Below, piece after piece: positions 1 through 9,475 of a stretch of DNA of 53,593 bases (within the stretch, counting starts at the first letter, position 1; each line of letters opens with the position of its first letter). This DNA is from Nocardia acidivorans NBRC 108247 (GTDB lineage Bacteria; Actinomycetota; Actinomycetes; Mycobacteriales; Mycobacteriaceae): positions 1 to 53,593 of the forward strand of contig NZ_BDAW01000061.1 of the NCBI RefSeq assembly GCF_001625085.1, in the 5' to 3' direction. The notes beneath the pieces were generated by a model, which was given only the letters and a program-made list of their open reading frames with translations, ran no database searches and was not told the origin of the DNA. Both the position numbers and the translations under genes were made by a program.

Positions 1-51
1 GGGGTGACGTAACCGGGGGCGCACTCGGCGTCAGTGAGGCGGTGAGGGCAC

Positions 52-125
52 AACTTTGGAGGCTTACCGGGGGGCGCGACTTTGGGTGGGGCTTAGTGGG
101 AGGGGTGCCACTTTGGGTGGGGGTT
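52..125. repeat. Short G-rich imperfect repeats
   Basis: The heptamer ACTTTGG occurs three times, starting at 53, 79 and 110. The last two copies continue as ACTTTGGGTGGGG. Spacing is 26 and 31 bases, so this is a loose repeat and not a regular array. No gene is recognisable in 1-248. The function is unknown; it could be the 3' flank of a gene lying left of the window. Confidence 0.35.
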
Positions 126-248
126 GTTGGCGGGTTTGTCTCCGGGTGTTAACGCGCGGGACTGGTTGGGGCGATACAACGTGCGGTGTGCCGCGTAGGC
201 ACCGCAGACCACGCGACACTCGTGCGAGCGAGTAGCGCTTTCCAGAGG

Positions 249-285
249 CCGCCCCGGGTGTCTTACCCCGGGGCGGTTCTTCATT
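249..285 (+). terminator. GC-rich hairpin followed by a T-rich tract
   Basis: A perfect 10-bp stem (CCGCCCCGGG at 249-258 with CCCGGGGCGG at 267-276) encloses an 8-base loop. It is followed on the plus strand by TTCTTCATTT, the classical shape of an intrinsic terminator for a plus-strand transcript entering from the left. It also lies 38 bases beyond the stop of the minus-strand aldehyde dehydrogenase gene and could end that message, although no U tract follows in that direction. Confidence 0.65.
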
Positions 286-314
286 TCCGGATCGGGACGT
301 TCGGCGCGGGGCAA

Positions 315-1766
315 TCAGGGCAGGGCGATGTACTTGGTGTTGAGGTACTCCTCGATGCCCTCGAAACCGCCCTCGCGACCGAAGCCGGACTCCTTGACCC
401 CGCCGAAGGGTGCGGCCGGATCGGAGATGACGCCGCGATTGACCCCGACCATGCCGGTCTCCAGGCCCTCGGCAATGCGCAGCGCGCGATCCAGGCTCTG
501 CGTGTAAACGTATGCGACCAGCCCGAATTCGGTGTCGTTGGCGGCGGCCAGGCCCTGTTCCTCGGTATCGAAGCCGATGATGGGCGCGACCGGGCCGAAG
601 ACCTCCTCGCGCAGGATGCGGGCCTGCGGCGGGAGGTCGGTGAGCACGGTGGCCGGGTAGAACCAGCCGGGGCCGCCGGGTGCCTTACCGCCCAATTCGA
701 CTCGCGCACCGGCGGATACGGCGTCCTCGACCAGTTCGGTGACGGTGTTCAGCTGATCCTCGTTGACCAGCGGGCCGAGGGTGGTCTCCGGTTCGGTGCC
801 GGGGCCGAGCTTGTATTCGGCCATGGCGGCGACCAGTTTTCGGGTGAACTCCGCGCGCACCGAGTTCTGTACGTGGAAGCGATTGGCGGCCGTGCACGCC
901 TCACCGCCGTTGCGGAGCTTGGCCAGTACCGCGCCCTGGACGGCGGCATCGATATCGGCATCGTCGAATACCACGAAGGGCGCGTTGCCGCCGAGCTCCA
1001 TCGACGTGCGCAGCAATCCGTGCGCGGAGCTCTCCACGAGCTTCTTACCGACCGGAGTGGATCCGGTGAAGGTGAGCTTGCGCAATCGCGGATCATTCAG
1101 CAGCGGGGCGGTGACGGCACCGGAATGCGATGTCGTGATCACCGACAGCACCCCGTCGGGGAGTCCGGCGTCGCGGCAGAGCTGGGCCAGCAGCAGCATG
1201 GTGAGCGGGGTCTCACTCGCGGGCTTGACGATCATTGTGCAGCCGGCGGCCAGGGCGGGCCCGATCTTGCGGGTGCCCATGGCGAGCGGGAAGTTCCACG
1301 GCGTGATGGCCAGGCACGGACCGACCGGTTGTTTGGTAACCAGAATGCGACCGGTGCCCGCGGGGGCGGCCTGATACCGGCCGTGGATACGGGTGGCCTC
1401 CTCGCTGAACCAGCGGAAGAACTCCGCGCCGTAGCGGACCTCATTGCGGCTCTCGGGCAGCGCTTTACCCATTTCCAGGGTCATGAGGAGGGCGAACTCC
1501 TCGGCGCGGGCGGTGATGGCCTCGAAGACCGCGCGCAGGATCTCACCGCGTTCGCGGGCGGGGGTGGCGGCCCAGTCGGCCTGGACGGCGACGGCCGCGT
1601 CGAGGGCGCGCACCGCGTCTTCCGGAGTGGCGTCGGCGATTTCGACCAGGGTCTCCCCCGTGGCCGGATTGCGCACCGGGAAGGTCCCGCCCCCGGTGGC
1701 ATCGACGGGTCCGCCGATCCACAGTCGCGTAGGTATGGAATCGAGTAGTTCGCGTTCTGACACCAT
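315..1766 (-). CDS. gabD: NAD(P)-dependent succinate-semialdehyde dehydrogenase family protein
   Basis: This 483-residue cytosolic aldehyde dehydrogenase most resembles succinate-semialdehyde dehydrogenases, which oxidise succinic semialdehyde to succinate at the end of the GABA shunt. The family hallmarks are present: PWNFPLAMGTRKIGPALAAG in the cofactor region, FTGSTPVGKKL, the catalytic glutamate in MELGGNAPFVVF and the catalytic cysteine in GGEACTAANRF. A late PFGGVKESGFGREGG motif precedes the oligomerisation tail. Length is normal for the family. The ATG at 1766 gives a natural N-terminus. The gene stands alone and is divergent from pgi. Substrate is inferred from family resemblance; other semialdehydes are possible. 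Confidence 0.85.
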   Translation of the reverse strand: MVSERELLDSIPTRLWIGGPVDATGGGTFPVRNPATGETLVEIADATPEDAVRALDAAVAVQADWAATPARERGEILRAVFEAITARAEEFALLMTLEMGKALPESRNEVRYGAEFFRWFSEEATRIHGRYQAAPAGTGRILVTKQPVGPCLAITPWNFPLAMGTRKIGPALAAGCTMIVKPASETPLTMLLLAQLCRDAGLPDGVLSVITTSHSGAVTAPLLNDPRLRKLTFTGSTPVGKKLVESSAHGLLRTSMELGGNAPFVVFDDADIDAAVQGAVLAKLRNGGEACTAANRFHVQNSVRAEFTRKLVAAMAEYKLGPGTEPETTLGPLVNEDQLNTVTELVEDAVSAGARVELGGKAPGGPGWFYPATVLTDLPPQARILREEVFGPVAPIIGFDTEEQGLAAANDTEFGLVAYVYTQSLDRALRIAEGLETGMVGVNRGVISDPAAPFGGVKESGFGREGGFEGIEEYLNTKYIALP

Positions 1767-1899
1767 GACCCGAGCCTAGGCTCTGTCCCTTTCGCCCACC
1801 CTGTGCTTCGCTCGGTTCAGGCCGTCTTCCTGCGCGTTCTGCCTCGAGATACCCGGGGTTACCTGCGCGTAGGAGGCGCTGGTTGTAACCTCGGCGAAC

Positions 1900-3540
1900 G
1901 TGAGCAGCGACATCACCGCATCGGCGGCCTGGCGGAAACTGCACGACCATCATGCGTCCATCGCCGGGCGCCACCTGCGTGAATTCTTCGCGGAGGATCC
2001 CCAGCGCGGGCGTGAGTTGACCGTCGAGGTCGCCGACCTGCACATCGACTATTCCAAGCATCGCATCACCCGCGAGACGGTGGATCTGTTGATCGAGTTG
2101 GCCGATACCGCTGGCGTACAGCGGTATCGGGACGCCATGTTCGCGGGCGAGCACATCAACACCTCCGAGGATCGCGCGGTCGAGCATGTGGCGCTGCGGG
2201 TTCCGGCCGGGGAGGTCGTCATGGTGGACGGCACGGACGCGGGCGCGCAGGTGCACGAGGTGCTCGACCGGATGGGCGAATTCACCGATGCGGTGCGTTC
2301 GGGCGCGTGGCGCGGTGCCACCGGTGAGCGCATCAGCACGGTGGTGAATATCGGTATCGGTGGGTCGGATCTGGGTCCGGCCATGGTGTACCTGGCGCTG
2401 CGGCACTACGCCGATGCGGGCATCTCGGCGCGTTTCGTCTCGAATGTCGATCCGGCGGACCTGGTTTCGAAGCTGGCCGGGCTCGATCCGGCCACCACGC
2501 TGTTCATCGTGGCGTCCAAGACCTTCTCCACGCTGGAGACGCTCACCAATGCCACGGCCGCGCGGCGCTGGCTGGTCGCGGCGCTCGGCGAGGAGGCGGT
2601 GGCCAAACATTTCGTCGCGGTCTCCACTCACGCGCGACGGGTCGCGGATTTCGGTATCGACACCGCGAATATGTTCGGCTTCTGGGATTGGGTGGGCGGC
2701 CGGTACTCGGTGGATTCGGCCATCGGCCTGTCGGTCATGACGGTGATCGGCAAGGAGCGGTTCGCCGAATTCCTGGACGGTATGCACCGGGTGGACGAGC
2801 ACTTCCGGACCGCGCCCTTGGCGCGGAACGCGCCGGTACTGCTCGGGCTGCTGGGCGTCTGGTACTCGAACTTCTTCGGCGCGCAGTCGCGGGCGGTGCT
2901 GCCGTATTCCAATGATCTGGCGCGGTTTCCGGCGTATCTGCAGCAGTTGACCATGGAGTCCAACGGCAAATCGGTGCGCTCGGACGGCACCCCGGTGACC
3001 ACCTCGACGGGTGAGATCTTCTGGGGCGAGCCGGGAACCAATGGCCAGCACGCGTTCTATCAACTGCTGCACCAGGGTACGCGGCTGGTACCGGCCGATT
3101 TCATCGGATTCGCCCGTCCCACAGACGATCTGCCGACGCTGGACGGGTCGGGCAGCATGCACGACATCCTGATGAGCAATCTGTTCGCGCAGACCAAGGT
3201 GCTGGCCTTCGGCAAGACCGCGCAGGAGATCGCGGCCGAGGGCACCGATCCGAAGCTGGTGCCGCACAAGGTGATGCCGGGCAATCGGCCCTCCACCGCG
3301 ATTCTGGCGCCGCGCTTGACGCCGTCGGTGCTCGGGCAGCTGATCGCGCTGTACGAACATCAGGTGTTCGTCGAGGGCGCGATCTGGGGTATCGACAGCT
3401 TCGACCAGTGGGGTGTGGAGCTGGGCAAGGTGCAGGCGCTGGCGCTGGAGCCGCTGCTCACCTCGGCCGAAGAGCCCGAGCCGCAGGATGATTCGTCCAC
3501 CGACGAATTGATCCGCTGGTATCGGGAACGCCGCGCCTGA
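1900..3540 (+). CDS. pgi: Glucose-6-phosphate isomerase
   Basis: This enzyme interconverts glucose 6-phosphate and fructose 6-phosphate in glycolysis and gluconeogenesis. The 546-residue protein is full length and close to mycobacterial Pgi throughout. Visible signatures are VNIGIGGSDLGPAMV in the sugar-phosphate site, the second PGI signature in GNRPSTAILAPRLTPSVLG, the catalytic glutamate in TMESNGKS, the catalytic histidine in GTNGQHAFYQ and the catalytic lysine in FDQWGVELGK. The start is a GTG at 1900 without a convincing Shine-Dalgarno sequence, chosen from the family N-terminus. The stop codon abuts, with no spacer, the stop codon of the convergent regulator gene at 3541. Confidence 0.96.
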   Translation: MSSDITASAAWRKLHDHHASIAGRHLREFFAEDPQRGRELTVEVADLHIDYSKHRITRETVDLLIELADTAGVQRYRDAMFAGEHINTSEDRAVEHVALRVPAGEVVMVDGTDAGAQVHEVLDRMGEFTDAVRSGAWRGATGERISTVVNIGIGGSDLGPAMVYLALRHYADAGISARFVSNVDPADLVSKLAGLDPATTLFIVASKTFSTLETLTNATAARRWLVAALGEEAVAKHFVAVSTHARRVADFGIDTANMFGFWDWVGGRYSVDSAIGLSVMTVIGKERFAEFLDGMHRVDEHFRTAPLARNAPVLLGLLGVWYSNFFGAQSRAVLPYSNDLARFPAYLQQLTMESNGKSVRSDGTPVTTSTGEIFWGEPGTNGQHAFYQLLHQGTRLVPADFIGFARPTDDLPTLDGSGSMHDILMSNLFAQTKVLAFGKTAQEIAAEGTDPKLVPHKVMPGNRPSTAILAPRLTPSVLGQLIALYEHQVFVEGAIWGIDSFDQWGVELGKVQALALEPLLTSAEEPEPQDDSSTDELIRWYRERRA

Positions 3541-6237
3541 TCAGCCGATGCGCAGGCGGGCCAGCTCCACCCGGTTGCTGACGCCCAGCTTCGGGAAGGC
3601 GCGGTAGAGGTGATGGCCGACGGTCTTGGGGCTGAGGAAGAGCTGGGCGGCGATCTCCTTGTTGGTGGCCCCGCCCGCGGCCAGCCGGACCACCTGTAGC
3701 TCCTGCGGGGTGAGCAGCGCCGCGACGTCGTTCTCGGGTTCGGGCACCGAACCCTCTCCGGCGGCGCGCAATTCGATGCGGGCGTGTTCGGCCCAGGGCG
3801 TCGCGCCGATGCGGTCGAAGGTCTCCAGGGCCTGGCGCAGGTGTACGCGGGCCTCGTTCATCCGGCGTTCGCGGCGCAGCCATTCGCCGTAGACGAGCGC
3901 GGTGCGCGCGTGATCGTAGCGGCGGTCGGCGATGAGATGCAGTTCGAGCGCCCGCGCGAGCATATCGCCGTCGCCGCGCAGCATGCCCTTACAGCTGAGC
4001 ATGATGCCTTCGGCCCAGGGTGCGTCCAAAGCCGCTGCCCAGGTTTCGATCTCGGCCATGGCGGCCTCGGCGCGTTCGGGCTGGCGCAGTCGCGCCGCGG
4101 CCTCGATGAGATCCGAGAGCAGATCGAGCCAGTGTCCGCGGGCCTGTGGGGGCGCCCGGTGCAGCGCGTCGAGGCGGGCGAAAGCCTGTTCGTAGCGGCC
4201 GGTTCCCAGATCCAGCAGGGCCAGCGCCCATTCGCAGTGCGTGACGTCGATGGCATTGTGATCGCCCGGCGCGTTGCGCAGATTGCGTTCGGCGAGTTCG
4301 CGACAGCGCGGCTCGTTGCCCTGCACGGCGGCGATGAGCGCGAGCACCGCCTCGGCTCCGGCCACCCGGGACGGCTGTCCGATATCGGCGGCGATGCGGA
4401 CGGTGGCGACGGCCATGAGTTCGGCCTCGCGCATGTGCCCGAGAATGAATTCGGCGGTGGCCAGCGTGCTTCCGATGGCCGGAAACCAGCCGATCATGCC
4501 GCGGTCGCGCGCCATATCGGCGAGTTCGGCCAAATGCTCACGCGCGATGGGCATATCGCCGATGAGCGCCGCCTGCAACGCGAAAGCCAATCGCACGGAG
4601 ATCATTTCGAGTGGCACGTTCACGCTGAAGGTGACATTGGCGCGGATCACCGCGATGCCTTCGGCCAGTTCGCCCTCCAGCAGCGCCAGTCCCCCGCGCA
4701 GCGCGGCCTGCAGCGGTCCGGCGATATCGCGCGGCAGTTCGGAGAGTCGATCGTTGGTGGCCTGCACCGCGGCGATATCGCCCGAGGTCCAGGCGATTCG
4801 GCCGGCCTCGACGAAGAGCCAGGCGGCCCGCTCGGGTTCGATCTCGGCGACCTGCGCGGCGGCGTCCAGCATGAGCTGCTGTGCCTTGCGCAGTGATCCG
4901 TGCTCGAATTCGAGCAGTCCGCGGGTGCCGCCGATGCGCGCGTGTTCGCAGGGTCCGAGCGGGAGCAGTTCGGCGGCGTCGGCGAGGCGGCGCGCGCGTT
5001 CGGTATGCCCGGCTTGGGCCGCGGTCTCGACCGCCAGCACCAGTCGCCGGGCACGGTTGCCCGGGTCGGGGGTGAGGGTGGCGGCGCGCTCGAGCGCGAT
5101 GGCGGCGGAGGCGTGCCCGGTGCGTTCGCGGGCCCGTTCGGCGGCGGATTCCAGTGCGGCGGCGACGGTTTCGTCGGGTCCGGTGCTGGCGGCGGCCAGA
5201 TGCCAGGCGCTGCGGCTCGGATCGTCGGCGAGCACCTCGGCGATGGCGGCGTGTACCGCGAGCCGCTGGGTGAAGGAGGCGCCGTGGTAGGCGGCCGAGC
5301 GTTGCAGCGGATGCCGGAAGGTCACGGTCTGTCCGGTGACGGCCACCATGCCGGAGAGTTCGGCCTCGTCCAGTGCGGTCGCGGTGTAGCCGAGCAACTC
5401 CAGCGCGCGCAGCACCACGCTGAGATCACCGGTCTCCTCGGCCGCGACGACGAGCAGCGCGGTGCGCGTATGCGGGGTCTGCGCGGCGATCTGACGTTCG
5501 TAGCCGCCCTGCAACCGCAGCGGTAGCGGCAGCGGGGCGGCCGGTGAGGTGTCCCGGCGCATATTCGGGAATTCCATCAGCGCGAGCGGGTTTCCGGCGG
5601 CTTCGTTCAGCACCCGGTCGCGCTGGTCCGGGCTCAGGCCGGGGCTGGAGGCGGTGAGCAGGGCGACGGCGGCGGAGGCGTCCAGCGGTCCGAGTCGCAG
5701 TTCGGACAGCCCGCCGGGATCGAAGCCCTTGCGCCCGGCGAAAAGCATGACGATGCCCTCCGCGCCGAGCCGCCGGGCGGCGAAGCGCAGCACATCGGCG
5801 GAGGGCCGGTCCAGCCAGTGCGCATCGTCGATGAGGCACAGCACCGGTCCGTCGGCGGACAGCTCGGCGAGCAGGGTCAGGGTGGCGACGCCGATGAGGA
5901 AGCGGTCGGCCCCGTCCGCGGGGCAGAGTCCGAGGGCGCCGCCGAGCGCCCGGCGCTGCGGTTCGGGCAGCGTATCGAGGCGGTCCAGGGCGCTGCCGAG
6001 CAGCAGATGCAGTCCGGCGAAGGGCAATTCGGATTCGCTCTCGACGCCGGAGCAGCGAAGTATCCGCCAGTCGGCGGCCTGCGCCGCGGCGTATTGCAGC
6101 AGTGCGGATTTCCCCTCGCCCGCCTCGGCGGTGAGGGCCAGTGCGCCGCTGCGACCATGGCGCGCTGCGCGGAGCAGAGTTCCGATCTGCTGCACTTCGG
6201 AAACGCGACCGTACAGCACATGCGACAACCTATGCAT
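3541..6237 (-). CDS. LAL-type LuxR family regulator, paralogue 1
   Basis: This is a large ATP-binding transcriptional regulator of the LAL/MalT class, 898 residues from the chosen start. An N-terminal AAA/STAND ATPase carries Walker A (AEAGEGKS, about residues 37-44) and Walker B (CLIDDAHWLD). A long alpha-helical, TPR-like middle follows. The C-terminal GerE helix-turn-helix contains LTPQELQVVRLAAGGATNKE and LSPKTVGHHLYRAF. An in-frame upstream extension reaches 6312, but the paralogues begin just before the shared LYGR motif, so the ATG at 6237 is preferred. The gene is convergent with pgi and lies 96 bases downstream of the small gene at 6334. Ligand and targets cannot be read from the sequence. 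Confidence 0.9.
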   Translation of the reverse strand: MHRLSHVLYGRVSEVQQIGTLLRAARHGRSGALALTAEAGEGKSALLQYAAAQAADWRILRCSGVESESELPFAGLHLLLGSALDRLDTLPEPQRRALGGALGLCPADGADRFLIGVATLTLLAELSADGPVLCLIDDAHWLDRPSADVLRFAARRLGAEGIVMLFAGRKGFDPGGLSELRLGPLDASAAVALLTASSPGLSPDQRDRVLNEAAGNPLALMEFPNMRRDTSPAAPLPLPLRLQGGYERQIAAQTPHTRTALLVVAAEETGDLSVVLRALELLGYTATALDEAELSGMVAVTGQTVTFRHPLQRSAAYHGASFTQRLAVHAAIAEVLADDPSRSAWHLAAASTGPDETVAAALESAAERARERTGHASAAIALERAATLTPDPGNRARRLVLAVETAAQAGHTERARRLADAAELLPLGPCEHARIGGTRGLLEFEHGSLRKAQQLMLDAAAQVAEIEPERAAWLFVEAGRIAWTSGDIAAVQATNDRLSELPRDIAGPLQAALRGGLALLEGELAEGIAVIRANVTFSVNVPLEMISVRLAFALQAALIGDMPIAREHLAELADMARDRGMIGWFPAIGSTLATAEFILGHMREAELMAVATVRIAADIGQPSRVAGAEAVLALIAAVQGNEPRCRELAERNLRNAPGDHNAIDVTHCEWALALLDLGTGRYEQAFARLDALHRAPPQARGHWLDLLSDLIEAAARLRQPERAEAAMAEIETWAAALDAPWAEGIMLSCKGMLRGDGDMLARALELHLIADRRYDHARTALVYGEWLRRERRMNEARVHLRQALETFDRIGATPWAEHARIELRAAGEGSVPEPENDVAALLTPQELQVVRLAAGGATNKEIAAQLFLSPKTVGHHLYRAFPKLGVSNRVELARLRIG

Positions 6238-6333
6238 CGCGCGACGAATCGGCAAACCCGATACGCGCGGAAATCGGACATAACCGTCAACGACGCCGAT
6301 CGAGGGGAGCACCCGGAGCGGTCGGGCGGTGGG

Positions 6334-6579
6334 TCATCGCGTATGCCGCCGCAGCACGTCGTAGGCGCGCACCGCGTCCTCGGGGAAGACCAGGATGTGC
6401 AGTCGGTCGCGGGTGGCGCGATATCGGGGAGGGCGCGACCGACCGGTGGTGGCCCGGACGCCGTAGGCGTACAGGAGTTGGCGCACGGTGCGGGCGGCCC
6501 GTAGGTCCGGCACGGTGGCGGCGCGGACCAGCAGCCCGAATTCGCCGCTGTCGTGTTCGCGCCGCCACCATCCGATCAT
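6334..6579 (-). CDS. Small DUF2007-like protein
   Basis: This 81-residue protein begins MIGWWRRE. It has a good ribosome site (GGGAGAAG, six bases before the ATG at 6579). The pattern of a variable start, LLYAYGVRATT, then HILVFPEDAVRAYDVL resembles small DUF2007 putative signal-transducing proteins, whose fold pairs a short sheet with two helices. The match is by eye and moderate. It shares the minus strand with the LAL regulator at 3541, 96 bases upstream of it, and is divergent from the LAL regulator at 6718. It may be co-transcribed with paralogue 1. A longer overlapping frame starting at 6846 lacks a ribosome site and runs into the neighbouring gene. Confidence 0.65.
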   Translation of the reverse strand: MIGWWRREHDSGEFGLLVRAATVPDLRAARTVRQLLYAYGVRATTGRSRPPRYRATRDRLHILVFPEDAVRAYDVLRRHTR

Positions 6580-6717
6580 GGGTCTTCTCCCGCTGTCCCG
6601 CTTCGACATCCGAGCCTGTCGCGTGTCGAGGATCTCACGGTCGCCGCGGGTCTCCGAGTGTGAGGGAGCAGACATTCCCCGGGTGCGGGTGACCCGATCC
6701 GAATTACGTTGGGAGGC

Positions 6718-9405
6718 ATGTTCTACGGCCGGTCGGAGGAATCGCTGCGAATCGGGGCGCTGCTGGACGGGGCCCGAGCGGCGCGCGGTGCCGCGCTGGT
6801 GCTGCTCGGCGAACCGGGTGCGGGCAAGTCGGCGCTGCTGGATCACACCGCCGAACAGGCGGGCTCCGATTGCCGGGTGCTGCGCTGCGCGGGGGTGGAG
6901 ACCGAATCGGAATTGCCGTTCGCCGGATTGCAGATGCTGTTGCAGCCGGTGCTGGATCGGCTGGACGCGCTGGCGGATGCGCCGCGCAACGCGCTGCGCC
7001 GCGCCTTCGGGATGAGCGCGGAGCCCGCGGCCGATCGGTTCGCGGTCGGTATGGCGACCGTCGCGCTACTGGCCGAGTTGTCGGCCGCGGGTCCGGTGCT
7101 GTGCCTGATCGATGACGCGCAGTGGCTGGACACCCAGACGGTGGACGCACTGCTGTTCGCCGCGCACCGGATCGAGACCGAGGGCGCGGTGCTGTTGTTC
7201 GCCGCGCGCCCGCCCTTCGACACCGTGGCCGTGCCGTCGATCCCGCTGGCACCGCTCGATCCCGCGAATTCCCGTGCGCTGCTGTACGACCGGTTCCCGG
7301 AGCTGACCCTCGAGGTGCGCGATCGGGTGCTGGCCGAGGCGGACGGCAACCCCCTGGCCGTGGTCGAACTGCCCCGGATGGGCGTGGATTCGCGGCCGGT
7401 GGGCCCGCTGCCGCTGCCCGACCGGTTGATCAGCGGATATCGCAAACACATTGCGGCGCAGCCGGAGTCGGCGCGGGTTGCGCTGCTGGTCAGCGCGGCG
7501 GAGGAGACCGGATCGCCGGAGTTGATCCGCGCGGCGCTGGCGCGGCTGGGCTGGGATGAACGGGCATTGGCGGCCGCGGTGGAGTCGTGCATGATCACCG
7601 TCACCGATCGGGTGCTGTTCCGGCATCCGCTCAAGCGGGCCGCGGCCTACGAATTCGCCCCGTTCACCCAGCGATTGGCGGCGCACGCGGCGATCGCCGC
7701 TGCGCTGGTGGATGATCCGGATCGGCGGGCCTGGCATCTGGCCTTCGCCACCCCCGTCCCGGACGAGAGTGTCGCGGCCGCACTGGAGGCCGCGGCCGAG
7801 CGCGCGCTGTGGCGGGCCGCGCACGGCGCCGCCGCGACCGCCTACGAACGCGCGGCGCAGTTGTCGCCGGATCGAATCACAAAGGCCCGGCGCATGATTC
7901 AGGCGGTGAGCGCATTGGTCGACGCCGGACGGCCGGAGCAGGCGCTCACCCTCGCCGAGCGGATCGATCCCACGGTCGCCGAGGCCCTCGAGCGGGCGCG
8001 ATTGCGAGATCTGCGGGCGCATATCGCCTTCGAGAGCGGGGCGCTCGGGGTGGCGTACACGCGCTGGCTGGGGGTGGCAGCCGAACTCGCCGCGACCGAA
8101 CCGGAAGGCGCGGCACGGGCGCTGCTGGATGCCGCCCGCGCGGCCTGGACCGCCGGCGATCTACCGGGCGCGCAGGTGGCGCAGCAGCGCATGTCCGCAC
8201 TGGCGCTGAGTGATTCGTGGCAGCCGCTGCTGGCCGCGGTGCGGGGCCCGAACCTGTTGTACGCCATGGAGTTGCGGCCGGGCATCGAACTGATTCGGGC
8301 GGGCGTGGCGGCGACCCGGGACACCCCGGATCCGGCCACGCGATTCCTGCTGGGCCTGCTCTGCTCGCTGACGGCGGATACCGAGCAGGCGCACGAACTG
8401 CTGACGGGGGTCGCCGCCGACTACACCGATCTGGGCATGGTCGGCCGCCTGCCCGCCGTCCTGGCCTCGCTCGGCACCCTGCGCATGCTGCTGGGCCGGT
8501 TCGAGGAGGCGGAGTCGATCTGCACCGAGGCCGCCCGCATCGCCGAAGGCTCCGGTCAGCCCAATCGGGTATCGCAGGCGGAGTCGATCCTGGCGGTGCT
8601 CGCGGCGGTGCGCGGTGATCAGGAGCGCTGCCGCGCGCTCGCCGATGTTCAGACGGCCGGTCCGGGGCGCGCGGAGAACACCATCGATTTCGCGCATCGC
8701 GAATGGGCGCTGTTGCTCTCGGATCTCGCGCAGGGCCGGTACGAGGCGGCGGTGCATCGCGGTGAGGCGCTCACGACCGGTCCGATCCGTCCGCTCGGTC
8801 AGTGGCCGCATCTGCTCGCGGACCGGGTCGAGGCGGCGCTGCGGTGGCGCGATCCGGGCCGCGCCACGGTTCCCCTGCAGCTCCTGCGCCGCTATGCCGA
8901 GGCCGCCGACACGCCCTGGACCACCGGGCTGCTGCTGCGCTGCGATGCCCAGATCACCGGTGACCCGGCCCTTTTCGAGCGGGCATTGATCGCGCACGAT
9001 GACGCCGATCGTCCCTTCGACCACGCCCGCACCGCACTGCTCTACGGCGAGTGGCTGCGCCGTGAACGCCGCCTGCTCGATGCGAGGACCCAGCTGACCC
9101 GCGCCGCGAGCACCTTCGAAGCCCTGGGCGCGCACCCCTGGGCGGCTCGCGCGCACGCCGAATGCCGGGCCGCCGGTGATCCGCTGCGGCCGGACCGCGA
9201 CGTCCCGGCCGCGGGCGATCCGGTGCGGCTGCTCACCCCCCAGGAACTCCAGGTGGTCCGGCTGGCAGCCCAGGGTGCGACTAATAACGAGATCGGCGCA
9301 CAGCTGTGCCTCAGTCCCAAAACCGTCGGCCATCATCTCTACCGGGCCTTCCCCAAACTCGGGGTGCGCAGCCGGGTGGAATTGGCCCGCTTTCCGCTCG
9401 GCTGA
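6718..9405 (+). CDS. LAL-type LuxR family regulator, paralogue 2
   Basis: This 895-residue paralogue has the same architecture as its neighbours: Walker A GEPGAGKS, Walker B CLIDDAQWLD, a long helical repeat region and a C-terminal GerE helix-turn-helix (LTPQELQVVRLAAQGATNNE, LSPKTVGHHLYRAF). The ATG at 6718 starts the shared MFYGR motif. A TTG nine bases earlier is also in frame. GGGAGG lies only one base before the ATG, which is too close for a normal ribosome site, so translation may be leaderless or start at the TTG. Its stop is 70 bases before the next paralogue on the same strand. Such proteins are expected to bind DNA as ATP-dependent oligomers; the signal is unknown. Confidence 0.9.
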   Translation: MFYGRSEESLRIGALLDGARAARGAALVLLGEPGAGKSALLDHTAEQAGSDCRVLRCAGVETESELPFAGLQMLLQPVLDRLDALADAPRNALRRAFGMSAEPAADRFAVGMATVALLAELSAAGPVLCLIDDAQWLDTQTVDALLFAAHRIETEGAVLLFAARPPFDTVAVPSIPLAPLDPANSRALLYDRFPELTLEVRDRVLAEADGNPLAVVELPRMGVDSRPVGPLPLPDRLISGYRKHIAAQPESARVALLVSAAEETGSPELIRAALARLGWDERALAAAVESCMITVTDRVLFRHPLKRAAAYEFAPFTQRLAAHAAIAAALVDDPDRRAWHLAFATPVPDESVAAALEAAAERALWRAAHGAAATAYERAAQLSPDRITKARRMIQAVSALVDAGRPEQALTLAERIDPTVAEALERARLRDLRAHIAFESGALGVAYTRWLGVAAELAATEPEGAARALLDAARAAWTAGDLPGAQVAQQRMSALALSDSWQPLLAAVRGPNLLYAMELRPGIELIRAGVAATRDTPDPATRFLLGLLCSLTADTEQAHELLTGVAADYTDLGMVGRLPAVLASLGTLRMLLGRFEEAESICTEAARIAEGSGQPNRVSQAESILAVLAAVRGDQERCRALADVQTAGPGRAENTIDFAHREWALLLSDLAQGRYEAAVHRGEALTTGPIRPLGQWPHLLADRVEAALRWRDPGRATVPLQLLRRYAEAADTPWTTGLLLRCDAQITGDPALFERALIAHDDADRPFDHARTALLYGEWLRRERRLLDARTQLTRAASTFEALGAHPWAARAHAECRAAGDPLRPDRDVPAAGDPVRLLTPQELQVVRLAAQGATNNEIGAQLCLSPKTVGHHLYRAFPKLGVRSRVELARFPLG

Positions 9406-9475
9406 TCCGCCGGCCGCGCACCGGTAACCGGGGGCTCGCCGGGGTGCGGATCGTTGCGGCCGATAGGTTTTGAGG

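Noticed and set aside
1543..3360. A 605-codon open frame on the minus strand opposite pgi and the aldehyde dehydrogenase
   Set aside because: It is antisense to two certain genes, has an Arg/His/Gly-rich composition typical of high-GC shadow frames, and shows no family resemblance.
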